The translations under genes were made by a program, and so were the position numbers. Of a stretch of DNA of 64,000 nucleotides, positions 53,008 to 63,102 are shown piece by piece. The stretch comes from Cryptomeria japonica (lineage: Eukaryota > Streptophyta > Pinopsida > Cupressales > Cupressaceae), in the NCBI RefSeq assembly GCF_030272615.1, contig NC_081406.1, forward strand, positions 459,138,072 to 459,202,071, written 5' to 3'. Position 1 is the first letter of the stretch, and the number at the start of each line of letters is the position of its first letter. A model generated the notes under the pieces. The model was not told where the DNA came from. It did not search any database and was given only the letters and a program-made list of their open reading frames with translations.

Positions 53008-53522
53008 TTGAGTGGGAGTTCTAGATCGACGTCAGGACAACATGAGGCAGATGACTCAGAGATTCCTGCAGATGGAGGGGGTTTAGATACCAAGGATCTC
53101 GATGATCCCTTGGATTTGGGGGACCCAAGGGAAGGACCAACACCACGTGAAGAGAGGCTAGCAGATGAGAGCGGGAAAGGGCACGTTCAAACTTCAAAAA
53201 TAGAAGATGGCAACTCGGAAGGAACCTAAGGATAGAAAGAAACTAGGGGTTTGAAGAACACGGTGGAGGGAAAAGATCATCTAGAAATGGATCTTTCGTC
53301 AACGGATGTTAAGGGGGGACCCAATTTGAATGCACAGACACGTAAGTGGACCTCTATGTTTGGGGTTAAACCTAAAGGTAAGTCCTCATCACCTCCTATT
53401 AAAAACACCTTGAATGTGTCTAAGGGCAAGTTTGCTATCATTGTTCCAGATCAAATCATAGACCAAAATGAGCATCAACTCCTAAAAGATATTCTGTAGA
53501 GTCGTGGAATTGATGCTTTCAC
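53008..53522 (+). pseudogene. LINE ORF1, N-terminal piece
   Basis: One frame with stops near 53227 and 53233 and at 53497-53499. Ser/Gly/Asp-rich start (SGSSRSTSGQHEADD), then RKWTSMFGVKPKGKS, PPIKNTLNVSKGKFAIIVPD, which resembles the start of the DUF4283-type RNA-binding domain in plant LINE ORF1 proteins (W-x2-F, KG-aliphatic). The rest of that domain is missing at the Copia-2 boundary, so some LINE sequence may have been lost. No convincing ATG at 53008; the first codon is unclear. Confidence 0.6.
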
Positions 53523-53531
53523 CGAACTTGG

Positions 53532-54065
53532 TCAGTGAATGGAAGATAGGGGTAGGACCCCTAACTTACTTTTGAGATACTCAAAAGTGTCCCTTGGCAG
53601 TGGCTCGGTAAAGATATCTGCTATTTGTTCCTTTGTGCTAACATACTCCAACACCACTTTCTTCTCTTGAGCTTCTTCTCTAAGATAATGATATTTGATA
53701 GAGATGTGCTTTGTCTTAGAGTGCATAACAGGATTCTTTGAAATGTTAATGGCACTAGTATTGTCACAGAATATAGTTACTGGCTCGGTAACTTGCTCAT
53801 TTATACCTTCCAACAGTTGTTTGATCCATGCTATATTGGTACAATTCAATGCTACAACAACGTATTCAGCTTCTGTTGTTAACTGTGAAACACATCCTTG
53901 TTTCTTGCTAAGCCAACTCACTAGTCTTTCTCCTAAAAAGAAAGCTCCTCCACTTGTGCTTTTCCTGTCATCAATGTTGATTGCCCAATCAACATCAGTA
54001 TAAACTTTTAAATCAAAAACATTTCCTTTCTGATATGCTAAGCCATAATCTTCAGTGCCTTTCAA
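53532..54065 (-). pseudogene. Copia-2 RNase H
   Basis: Degrades the RNA strand of the RNA/DNA hybrid. VYTDVDWAINIDDRKSTSGG near 54000, FFLGERLVSWLSKKQGCVSQ, TTEAEYVVVALNCTNIAW, IFCDNTSAINISKNPVMHSK, TKHISIKYHYLREEAQ, EYVSTKEQIADIFTEPLPR, FEYLKSKLGVLPLSSIH. Open for 177 codons with acidic catalytic residues kept. Frame differs by one from RT because of the extra T at 54072-54077. Confidence 0.9.
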
Positions 54066-54069
54066 GTCT

Positions 54070-55056
54070 CTAAAAAATTCTCTTGACTGTTGTCATATGT
54101 GTTTCCTTGGGATCTGCAAAGAATCTTGCAACTATACCTACTGCATGTGCTATATCTAGCCTACTGTGAACAACATATTGTAGCTTTCCAATCAGGGATC
54201 GATAAAGTGTCTCATCAACAGATGTAGATTCATCATTCTTTGATAATTTACAGTTGGTAGTCATAGGAGTAGTTACTGGTTTTGAATCCTCCATTCCAAA
54301 TTTCTTCAAGATTTCCTTTATGTATTTGGATTGAGTAATGAAAATCTCATTTTTCATTTGGAGTATCTGTAAACCTATAAAATACTTTATCTCACTGATT
54401 AATGACATCTCAAATTCTTTGCTCATTTCATTTCCAAATTTCATGCATAGAGAGTCATTTCCATAAAAGATAATATCATCAACAAATATGGCTGAGATCA
54501 GTATTCTGTTTTCATGATTCTTCATGTACATATTGTTGTTTTAACTTGTCCTTATAAAACCAATCTTGATTAAATAAGAGTGCAATATTTCATACCATGC
54601 TCTAGGTGCTTGTTTCAAACCATATAAAGCTTTGTTCAATTTACATACATGATCATTATTCTTGTCTTCAACAAATCCTTTAGGTTGTTCAATAAAAACT
54701 TCTTCCTCTAATATACCATTCAGAAATGCAGATTTGACATCCATTTGATATACCTTGAAATTCTTGTAAGTAGCATATACCAATAATGTTCTTACTCCTT
54801 CAAGTCTTGCCACATGTGCAAAAGTCTCACCATAAGCAATTCCTTCTTTTTGGGCATAACCTTTGCAAACTAGTCTTGCTTTATTTTGAATGACCTCACC
54901 TTTTTCATTCAGCTTGTTTCTGAAAATCCAGTTTGTACCGATTACATTTTTGTCCTTCGGTCTTGGGACCAATTTCAATGTGTCATTCTTCTTGATTTGA
55001 TCAATCTCTTCTGTCATAGCATTTATCCAATCTTCACTATTAAATGCCTCTTTCAC
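54070..55056 (-). pseudogene. Copia-2 reverse transcriptase
   Basis: From right: [95 protein letters not shown], then one TAA at 54541-54543, FVDDIIFYGNDSLCM (catalytic box, near 54470), SLISEIKYFIGLQILQM, YIKEILKKFGMEDSKP, LIGKLQYVVHSRLDIAHAVG. All RT core motifs are present; the stop and the downstream homopolymer shift are the main defects. Confidence 0.92.
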
Positions 55057-55149
55057 TATCCTCAGTTGAAATTCAGATATCAGACATGTGTTCTATCTTA
55101 GTTTGTTCCTTGTCATCACTGGATCATTCTTATCTCCTATAATCTAACT

Positions 55150-56331
55150 TTATGTATGATATCTTTTGACATACTTGGCTAATACAGGCTCGGTAGGCTC
55201 TGTATGATATTCTTCATCACTCGATAACTGAATATTCTCTTCATTTCCTTCAACAGTTTTCTCGATAAGACTTGTCGGTTGAACATAGACAAATTCATCA
55301 TAATCTTCTGGTTCCTTGGAATTTACTTCACCATTTCTTTCCGCAAATTCATCAATTTTCACATTTACACTTTCTACTATTTTGTTAGATGATTTGATTA
55401 GACATTTCAATGCTTTTCTTCTAGAAGAATAACCTAGAAATGTTCCTTCTTCACTTTTCTGATCAAACTTTCCATTTCTATCATCTTTGTGAACATAGCA
55501 TCTACTTCCAAAGATTTTAAAATAACTTACATTAGGTTTCTTGTCATACCAGATTTCATATGGTGTCTTCAAAGATCCTTTCTTCAGTTGTACTCGGTTC
55601 AGGGTGTAAACTACCATGCTTATTGCTTCTCTCCAAAATGTTTGTGACACTTTCTTTTCAATCATTAGGGTTCTGGCACAATCTACAATAGATCTATTTC
55701 TTCTCTCAGCAATTCCATTTTGTTGTGGAGTTCTCAGTGCATGGACTTGTCTTTTTATACCATGATCATTGCAGAATAAGTTGAACTCATCAGAGGTGAA
55801 CTCTCCTCCTCTGTCTGATCTAAGACATTTCAGTTGTCTTCCTATTTCATTTTCAACTCTTGCCTTGTACAATTTAAACATTTGACAAGCTTCTGATTTT
55901 TCTTTTAAAAACATAACTGACATCATCCTTGAGTAATCATCCACAAATAATATGAAATATTTATCACCATAGTAACTTTGAACTTTCATAGGACCACAAA
56001 GATCAGTGTGCACAAGATCTAAAATTCCCTTAGAAGTGTAGGACTTACTTGTAAAGCTTGATCTTGTCATTTTACCCATCTGGCATCCTTGGCACATAGC
56101 ATTCTCAGGTTTTTCCAAACTCGATAGACCTCTTACTCGGTGCTTCTTACTTATTTTGATCAGATTATAAAAATTTACATGACAAAACCTTTTATGCCAT
56201 AACTAGGTATCATCTATCTTTGCATACAAACACTTGTTTCGAGTTGAGTCAAGGTGAAATGTGTTACTTTTTTTTTGTGTCCCAGTAGCAGCTAACTTTC
56301 CATGCTTGTCATGAACTTTGACAATTCATTT
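55150..56331 (-). pseudogene. Copia-2 integrase with pre-integrase domain
   Basis: Pre-integrase: LWHKRFCHVNFYNLIKIS near 56150-56205, after stops at 56203-56205 (TAG in place of Trp) and 56326-56334. Then [34 protein letters not shown] (first Asp), KYFILFVDDYSRMMSVMFLK, CLRSDRGGEFTSDEF (second Asp), HALRTPQQNGIAERRNRSIV (Glu), FWREAISMVVYTLNRV, FGSRCYVHKDDRNGKFD. Open for 322 codons with the D-D-E residues kept. Stops between 55057 and 55152 separate it from RT. Confidence 0.92.
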
Positions 56332-56865
56332 CTAAAATTCTATTCGGTAACCTGTGTTGTTTAGCTGTGCTACACTCAACAAATTGTATTTCAAACCTTC
56401 AACCCAATAAACATCATTGCATTTTGCATTGTCAAGAAGTGTTATAGATCCTTTACCTTTTATCTGACATGGTGCATCATTACCAAATCTTACATAGCCT
56501 CCATCATAATCTTCTAACATAACAAACTTGTGTTTATCACCTGTCATGTGATGTGAACATCCACTATCTATGATCCAAGAATCATTAGTATTAATGTGAG
56601 ATATTAGGGCTTTTTCTTCATACCTTTCTTCATCTGATCCATCTTTGATAGTCACATAAACTACTTCCTCTGGATCAGTTTCATCTGATTTATCATCATT
56701 GGATTCCTCATCAGCTATTAGGCATGACTTTCTATCTCTTCTCCTAAAATCTTGGTGTCCTCTGTAATGATTATCTTTCTGTCTGTCATCTCGGTAATCT
56801 CTCTTTTCAGTAGATTCTTTGTCAGGGCAGTTAGAAGCCATATGTCCTATCTTATCACAATTGAA
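56332..56865 (-). pseudogene. Copia-2 zinc knuckle and aspartic protease
   Basis: FNCDKIGHMASNCPDK near 56820-56860 is the gag zinc knuckle; its first Cys is replaced by TGA at 56866-56868. An Asp/Glu/Arg-rich linker follows, then the protease site SWIIDSGCSHHMTGDKHKF near 56540-56580 and YVRFGNDAPCQIKGKGSI, DVYWVEGLKYNLLSVAQLN. Same frame as gag and integrase. Confidence 0.9.
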
Positions 56866-57714
56866 TCATTTCAAAGGTAGTTTTCCTTTATACTTACCTT
56901 TGCCTCTCGGTAACCTTCTAGCTAATAGTGCTTCAAATTCTTCTTGCTTTCTGATTTCCTCATACAGTTTATGTACTTCTTCCATGTTCTTGCAAAATCT
57001 TTCACTTGCTCCACTGTGATCCCCTTTGGTGTACTTACTCATTCTATCATTGTAATCATCAGATTCACCAATATGAAAAGAACTAAATGCATATTCAACT
57101 TTATTTACCGAAGACCCACTCTTATCAAAATTACTTAACTCAAATGCATGTAGCTTACCAATAATAGCATCCAAAGAAACTGGCATATTGGGTACAGACC
57201 TCAATTCATTGATTGCAGAGACTTGGATTGGATAAGCTGGTAGAAGGGTTCTTAACAACTTACTTGTTATATCCTTTTCTTCAATAGTTCCACCTACTCC
57301 TTTGATTTGATTGACAATCTCCTTTAGTCTTGTACTGTACTGGGTTATGTTCTCACCTTCATTCATCCTCATAGATTCAAGTTTTCCTCTTAGACTGTCC
57401 ACTTTTGCTCTTTGAACATGTTCATCACCGCCATACATAGATATGAGCTTGTCCCACATTGCCTTTGCATCATTGCAGCCTTCTAGATCATTAAACTCTG
57501 AGCTGGTCAATGCAGATGTTATTTCAATCATTGCTTGGATATGTTCTTGCTTTGCCTTTATCTCTTCCATTGTCAATGGATAGGTGCTCGGTGTAATGAA
57601 ATCATTCTCCAGATAATATTTAACATATTCTCCAACTCCTGATAGATGCAGCTTCATCCTTTTCTTCCATGAGAAACATGACTTGTTCAGCTTCGATGCA
57701 TCCCTCTTATACAT
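56866..57714 (-). pseudogene. Copia-2 gag
   Basis: 282-codon open frame. Start MYKRDASKLNKSCFSWKKRM at 57714 matches the N-terminus of the other gag copies only loosely (compare KFNRENFGIWKDRM), so the true start may differ. UBN2-type gag follows: LEGCNDAKAMWDKLISMYGG, RAKVDSLRGKLESMRMNEGE, QYSTRLKEIVNQIKGVGG, KLLRTLLPAYPIQVSAINEL. It ends at a TGA inside the zinc knuckle. Capsid protein of the virus-like particle. Confidence 0.88.
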
Positions 57715-57765
57715 CTTTAGATCTTTTCCTCAAGTGCCTTTAAAATTTTTCTTCTGGAGTCCAAA

Positions 57766-57777
57766 GCTCTGATACCA
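57766..57777 (-). other. Primer binding site of Copia-2
   Basis: Minus-strand TGGTATCAGAGC, two bases after the LTR end ATCA. Perfect match to the usual plant initiator-tRNA-Met PBS. Confidence 0.92.
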
Positions 57778-57779
57778 AT

Positions 57780-59291
57780 TGATAGTTCTGATACTTAATG
57801 TTAAGTACAGATGCCAAGCTAATAAGATGAGAGGGGGGGCCTTAATCATACAAACTTAATCTTCCATAAAAACAATAGATTCAACCTTGGTAACATATAC
57901 TCCAATAATATAACCAAAACTACTAAACATACAAACTCAAAAGCATATAAACATCATAAAATTCATAACACCAGATTTAACGTGGAAACCCAAATAGGGA
58001 AAAACCACTGTGGGATTTCAGACCCACTAAGAAATATACTCTTCTAGAGTATGCCCGGTTAAAAGCAAATCTTGTTAAAGATTACAAACACATTGCTAAA
58101 TGTGACCCAGTTAAGGGTTTTCCCTCAAATCTATTAGGATCTTCACCTTGTTAGAAGTGACCTTGTTAAAGGATTTCAAACACTCAATCAGAATGTCACC
58201 TTGCTAGAGGGTTTTACAAATAAGACTGTTAAGTCCACTCAGTTAAGAGATTTTCTATCACTTTACAAAATAACAGTAATAAAAATCTATCTGCAACTTC
58301 ACATCTAAAATGCTAAAGCAGATTCTTATTTGCTCAATACAATAGGACTTATCTTGTCCATCTGCTAGGTTCTACACTCTGTTATTCAAAACAAGTCTTC
58401 AAGGTTCTGTGCTCTGTAATCACTATGTAGCATCCCTGTGCATACACTTGCCCACATACATTGTTTATCAACAGTTCATTATTTATAAGCAATTTTCCAA
58501 CCGCCTAATCTCCTTGATCACATTTCCCATGATCAATCATAGCCATCAGATCTTCAAACTTGACTAGGTTCAATGTATCCTTCAATCTGAAAATGTTTTA
58601 CCCCACATTGAAACTTGCATACATTTCTTGGAACTTATGCTAGGGTATTGTGGTTCAATCTGAGCTGTAGATCTTCTTGCCAATTTTCCGTGGCCATAGA
58701 TTCTTTAACAAACTTCATTCACAACATACCAATCATTTAATCATAACCATCTCATCAGCTTCCTTCATTAAATCATGCTTTTGTTCATTCAATGCATTCG
58801 GTTATTACTCGGTTGCAACTTGGTAAATACTAAACTTCACTCGGTAGACATTCTGCCTTCATTAATCGATAGCGATAACCTTAGGGTTTACCGACTAGGT
58901 TCCTTAGGGTTTACCGACTAGGTTCTTGAGGGTTTACTAACTAGGTTCTTTGCTCGGTAACATAGTATAGTATCAACCCTACAATCAACAACATATGTAG
59001 GATATCAAAACAATCATAACATCATGATCTCATCATTGTATGACTCAGTAATAGTTGCCCATTGAATAACTTATTCCTCCCCTTATTCATCACATTCTTT
59101 CTGTGTCTTTTACCGACATCTTTATACTCCTCAAATCATACTTCTTAAGATATGGCAACATCATACTGAATTAGAAAATCAATTTATTGACATCAATGAC
59201 AAAATAATAATATTAAGACAGTTAACATCCTTAATTAGTTATATCCATAATCATCAACAACATTCCCAATATCCTTATTGAAATGCCAACA
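57780..59291 (-). mobile_element. Copia-2 LTR (only copy)
   Basis: 1512 bp, minus orientation, TGTTGGCATTTCAATAAGG...ACTATCA. TATA box TATAAATA at plus 58480-58487, ACGTGGAAACCC word near 57980, GTTAAGG/TTGTTAG words 58050-58255 and a G tract at 57833-57839. The PPT lies on one side and the PBS on the other. Confidence 0.9.
58480..58487 (-). promoter_or_regulatory. TATA box of Copia-2 LTR
   Basis: Minus-strand TATAAATA in context GCTTATAAATAATG, central in the LTR. Predicted from sequence only. Confidence 0.5.
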
Positions 59292-59302
59292 ATCTCCCTT
59301 TG
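59292..59302 (-). other. Polypurine tract upstream of the Copia-2 LTR
   Basis: Minus-strand CAAAGGGAGAT immediately before TGTTGG. A PPT normally precedes the 3' LTR, but here the same LTR is followed by the PBS and gag, so the element is permuted or derives from a tandem. Confidence 0.75.
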
Positions 59303-59316
59303 TCTATTATAATGCC

Positions 59317-59935
59317 AACACTAAAGATTCAGATGTTGGAACCAAGTGATAAGGACTCAGAGCATAAAGAAAGAGACAACATTCAGCAAGAGGATCTAGA
59401 AGAGGACAAGACAGAGTTAGTCTTAGATAAAAGTGAGAGTATAGTAGATCAAAAGCCCTCAGATAACAAAGAGGAAGGAGATAACTTTAACCTTGTTGCA
59501 AGATCTCATGATCCGGATAAAGAATTAGACTGGCTCCAGGTGGCTCAACCTGATAACATCCTAGGCCAAGGGCTATCGGAAATCTCATTAGCTACCACAG
59601 CAAAAGTAAAGCTGGCCTTTTTGGAGGAACAAGATCCAAAATGGGGAGATGAGGAAGACATAAAAAAGGCACTAGGGAAGAAAGAAACAAAGCAGGAGGA
59701 TGAAGAAGCAACAAATGACAAAAGTAAGAATAAGCAAAAAAAAAAGAATAACAATAACCTAATCAATAGTATGCTGACTAGAAACACCTTGAGTAGGCTT
59801 GGGGATGTGGGAGCACAACACACTTCTCCAAGAAGACATTCAAATGCCAAGAAAAGATCAATGGAAACAACTAGGAATATAGCAGATGGTACCCAAAGAA
59901 CCATCTTTGAGGCAAGTATTTCCAAAAACCCATGA
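59317..59935 (+). pseudogene. LINE ORF1, C-terminal piece
   Basis: Open frame of about 200 codons, Asp/Glu/Lys-rich (DKDSEHKERDNIQQEDLEED) with a poly-basic KNKQKKKNNNN stretch and ending FEASISKNP. Low complexity and charged, as in the C-terminal tail of plant LINE ORF1 proteins. Codons at its beginning (59300-59316) belong to the Copia-2 end. Its stop TGA (59933-59935) overlaps the ATG of ORF2 in ATGA. Confidence 0.65.
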
Positions 59936-60183
59936 AAATCATCTCCTAGAATATTCGGGGACTGAACAAACCTCACAAATATGATTTAGTTAAAAGTATG
60001 ATTAAAGATAAAAATCCTGATATTTTTTTGATTCAAGAAACTAAGATGGCAAAAGATAAAGTTGAAAGTCTGAATATGTTCAAAAATGGAGGAGTTAGCG
60101 GAAGTAGTTCAAAAGGTGCATCGGGAGGAATTGTTACCTTCTGGAACAAAAACAATGTAGAAGGTGAGGTGCTCATTCAGGAC
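59932..60183 (+). pseudogene. LINE ORF2, start of AP-like endonuclease
   Basis: MKIIS, stop, NIRGLNKPHKYDLVKSM, then PDIFLIQETKMAKDK and ASGGIVTFWNKNNVEGEVL. This is the N-terminal endonuclease of L1-type LINEs (WNxRGL, QETK), which nicks target DNA. The Trp of WNIRGL is TAG, a G to A change. The protein is cut after about 83 codons by the Copia-3 LTR. Confidence 0.88.
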
Positions 60184-61758
60184 TATTGGCATTATGTGAA
60201 CCGGCATGAGCCTTATGTAAACTGGCATGAACACATAATGATATTGTATGTTGTCATTGATGTCAATATGAGACATAGTGTAAACCAGCACATGAGATAA
60301 GTGAAGAAAGAGGTACCGGCATATGTGTGAACTAGTATATGCCGAAGTGAAGCAGCACATTTGTTCAAAGTGAACCGGCATGTAGTTATGGGAACTAGCA
60401 CATGGAAGCACTGTATGACTACCAGTTGGTAAGGTAGCTTCTACTTCGGGGTTTCCGATTGGAGTATCTCAAGTCTGTGTGACTCAATCGGTGATCTTTG
60501 TGTGATGAGTTAGCAGTATGATGGAGGACAGATCGTGTTGCCACGTAAGCTTTGTGTGCATGAAGGATCTTCCATGAAGAAGACTATTCCTATCTACCTC
60601 AGGAATGTGCGAAGTCTGTCAAATAGTGATAACGCGTGATGGGTTATCAACTGCCATGAAAATGGTGGATAATGGACGATGGAGAATGTCTTGAGTTTGA
60701 CTCAAGACAGGTGCATTTAATGCAGTATGTTTCAACAGTCAGGATCAAACCGTTTGAATTGCTCAACCTAAAAAGTTTAGGATTTTAGGTTTTTGCTACC
60801 GACCTGTATGTTCCCTATAAGGTCGATGTTAGGTTTCTGTCTAAAGTTGTTGGCAAAAGTTGTGAGTGTGTATACAACAAAAGCGATACAAGATTCTTGC
60901 CAGACCATAGGAGAGAAGAGATACCTGCAAAGTGAATGTGCAGAAGGAAAAGAGGAGCCTAAATGGATCTGTATTAGTATTAAGTGTTGTTAACAGATCA
61001 TTGTAATACCTATTGATCTCTAACCACTTCAACAATTGTAAAATCCCCTAACAGGGTAGCCTTAACTAGCTTGATTCAAAATCCCTTAAATCGGGTGGTC
61101 TTAACCGGCTTGCTGTAAATCCCTTAACCGGGTAACTCGAAGCTAATGAGGTCTTAAAATCCTCTAACAAGGTGACCCTACCCAGTTTAACCCTTAACTG
61201 AGTATCCCTTAACTGGGTGATCCCTAACAGGATCGGTTCCTACCAGAACCTATTGTAATGTTCTTAACTAGACAAGGCTCCTAACACAGTAGACTTCTAA
61301 AGAGTTTAAAAAGAATCTTGTGGGTATTCATCCCCACTGTGGTTTTTCCCAGTTGGGTTTCCACATGAAAAATATGTGTGCCATATGAAATACTTTTGTC
61401 TTGTGATGCTTTGTTTTATCTGTTATGCACATGAAGGTTCTATATTCTATGCCTGTCTATAAAACATATTGAACTCACTGTTGTGAAGATTTGATGGTTA
61501 AGTCAACTAGTTCATGCATGTGAATATTATGATAATGTGGTATTGAGCTAAGAGAAAAGCTTAGTGAGTGACCGGTTCATGATTGACTGAGCTATACTAG
61601 ATGTTACCGGTTGCACTCTATTTTACCAGTATCTCTATTTATTAGTCATTGTGAGTGTTTGCTGTCAAACCGGTTTTGGACTGTTTTGTGTCTGTACTGA
61701 TTCACCCCCCCCCCTCTCAGTATCGGTTTGGTACTTGTGGTTCATCATTGAGTTATCA
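60184..61758 (+). mobile_element. Copia-3 5' LTR
   Basis: 1575 bp. Starts TATTGGCATTATGTGAACC (a G to A change of the usual TGTTGG) and ends GAGTTATCA. Several spaced GTGAACCGGCATGAG-like words occur at 60195-60400. The CTTAACNGGGT words (61030-61260), CCCAGTTGGGTTTCCAC near 61350 and a 10-C tract (61705-61714) are the reverse complement of the module in the minus LTRs. Confidence 0.9.
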
Positions 61759-61760
61759 AT

Positions 61761-61772
61761 TGGTATCAGAGC
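61761..61772 (+). other. Primer binding site of Copia-3
   Basis: TGGTATCAGAGC two bases after the LTR end, the usual initiator-tRNA-Met site. Confidence 0.92.
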
Positions 61773-61827
61773 ACTCCAGGTCCTCTGAGTTGTAAGCTTA
61801 ACCTCTTGAGGAAAATATCCTAGCCAA

Positions 61828-62730
61828 ATGATGAAGAGGGAAGGTCCAAAGTTCAATAGGGAAAACTTTGGTATATGGAAAGACAGGATGAAGATATTCA
61901 TCAAAAGTATGGGTGTTCCACACTGGAGTTATGTTGAAAATATATATGTTGTTCCTACTAGTACTCTCACCGATGACCAAAAGAGAGAGATACAAGAAAA
62001 TGGGCAAGTCATGGAAGCCCTCATCAATAGTCTGTCTGACATTGAGTTTATTGATGTTCAGGACAAGGCAAATCCCAAAGAAGTATGGGATGCTCTTGAA
62101 AATATCTATAGTGGTGATGAGCATGTAAAATAGGCTAAGGAAGAGAGCTTGAGAGGAAATTTTGAAGACATGAGAATGGTTGAAGGAGAGACCATTCAAC
62201 AGTATGGAATAAGAATCAAAACAGTTGTTGGAGAAATAAAGAGTGTAGGTGGCAAAATAGAAGATTCCACTGTGGTAAGTAAAGTCCTGAGATCCCTCTT
62301 GTCAGTCTATGCAATAAGGGTTGCTTCTATTCAGGAGCTGAGATCAATATACAAGTCTAAGGCATCCTTAGACTCCATTATAGCCAAGTTGACAGCCTAT
62401 GAGTTGAATAGCTTTGATGGTAGTGTTCAAAAGTCAGAATCAGCTTTTAAAGCTTTTGCTATACCATCCAGAAAAGGAAAAGAGGCTAGCACTAGTGGGG
62501 AACCTAGTCAGAACAGAGAAATGAAGGATGAAGAATTTCTAATGGAATTTTAAGCTCTTTTAGCCAGGAGATTCCCAAAAGGAATTGGTAAATACAAAGG
62601 TAAGCTACCTTTGAAATGTTTCTGCTACAACTAGATAGGACATATTGCTATCAACTATCCTAATAGTGACAACAAGGACAAACCGGAAAGGTTCAAGAAA
62701 TTCAAAGGAGGAAACTAGAGAAATTGTTTT
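61828..62730 (+). pseudogene. Copia-3 gag with zinc knuckle
   Basis: ATG 61828 (MMKREGPKFNRENFGIWKDR). UBN2-type gag: QVMEALINSLSDIEFIDVQD, KEVWDALENIYSGDEHVK, TAG at 62131, ESLRGNFEDMRMVEGETIQQ, SKVLRSLLSVYAIRVASIQE, IIAKLTAYELNSFDGSVQ. A TAA at 62551 follows, then KGIGKYKGKLPLKCFCYN, TAG at 62632 in the zinc knuckle (Lys to stop), IGHIAINYPN, in which the last Cys of the knuckle is Tyr, and TAG at 62716. No frameshift. Confidence 0.9.
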
Positions 62731-63102
62731 GTGGCAGTTGATGAAGGTGTCACAGATGAGGAATCAGAAGATGAAGAGAATGAAGACATTGTGTTCGTTG
62801 TTGTAAAGGAAGATGTGACAGACAAGAAGGCTCTTGTCTCCTGGTTTGATGATTCCAATGAGTGGATCATTGACAGTGGCTACTGTCACCATATGACTAG
62901 TGACTGGAGCAAGTTTCTATCATTAGAAGAGTATGATGGTGGTGTGGTTCACTTTGGCAATGATGCACCATGCATGGTCGAAGGAAGAGGGTCCATCTCC
63001 TTGAATGGAAAGAGTAGTGCTGACAATGTGTATTGGGTTGATGGTCTTAGACACAACCTTCTAAGTGTTGCCCAGTTAAATGACAGTGGACTCACTCTGT
63101 AA
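62731..63102 (+). pseudogene. Copia-3 aspartic protease
   Basis: Acidic start DEGVTDEESEDEENED, then EWIIDSGYCHHMTSDWSKFL near 62860 (protease Asp-Ser-Gly kept; CSHH reads YCHH), VVHFGNDAPCMVEGRGSISL, DNVYWVDGLRHNLLSVAQLN. Ends at TAA 63100-63102. Confidence 0.88.

Larger units (their letters stand above)
53523..59313 (-). mobile_element. Copia-2: one-LTR Ty1/Copia element with near-intact polyprotein
   Basis: Minus-strand order from right: a short piece carrying the PPT (59292-59302), a single LTR (59291-57780), PBS (57777-57766), gag, protease, integrase, RT and RNase H ending 53532. No 3' LTR or PPT follows RNase H; LINE sequence lies beyond. Gag to RT share one frame (57714 to 54070) with a handful of stops; a T5 to T6 run at 54072-54077 shifts the last part. 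End points are approximate to about 20 bases. Confidence 0.85.
53008..60183 (+). mobile_element. L1-type LINE, interrupted by Copia-2 and cut by Copia-3
   Basis: ORF1 pieces at 53008-53522 and 59317-59935, ORF2 endonuclease start at 59932-60183. Copia-2 separates the ORF1 pieces; Copia-3 begins at 60184 inside the endonuclease. The RT part and poly-A tail are not in the window. The left end lies in a Gypsy gag remnant, so the LINE landed there first. No target duplication can be checked. Confidence 0.8.

Noticed and set aside
57766-57777. tRNA-Met gene
   Set aside because: Only the 12-base complement of the tRNA 3' end is present; it is a primer binding site.
59545-59976. Minus-strand open frame of 143 codons rich in Leu, Phe and Ser, membrane-like
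   Set aside because: Antisense of the Lys/Glu-rich LINE ORF1 tail.
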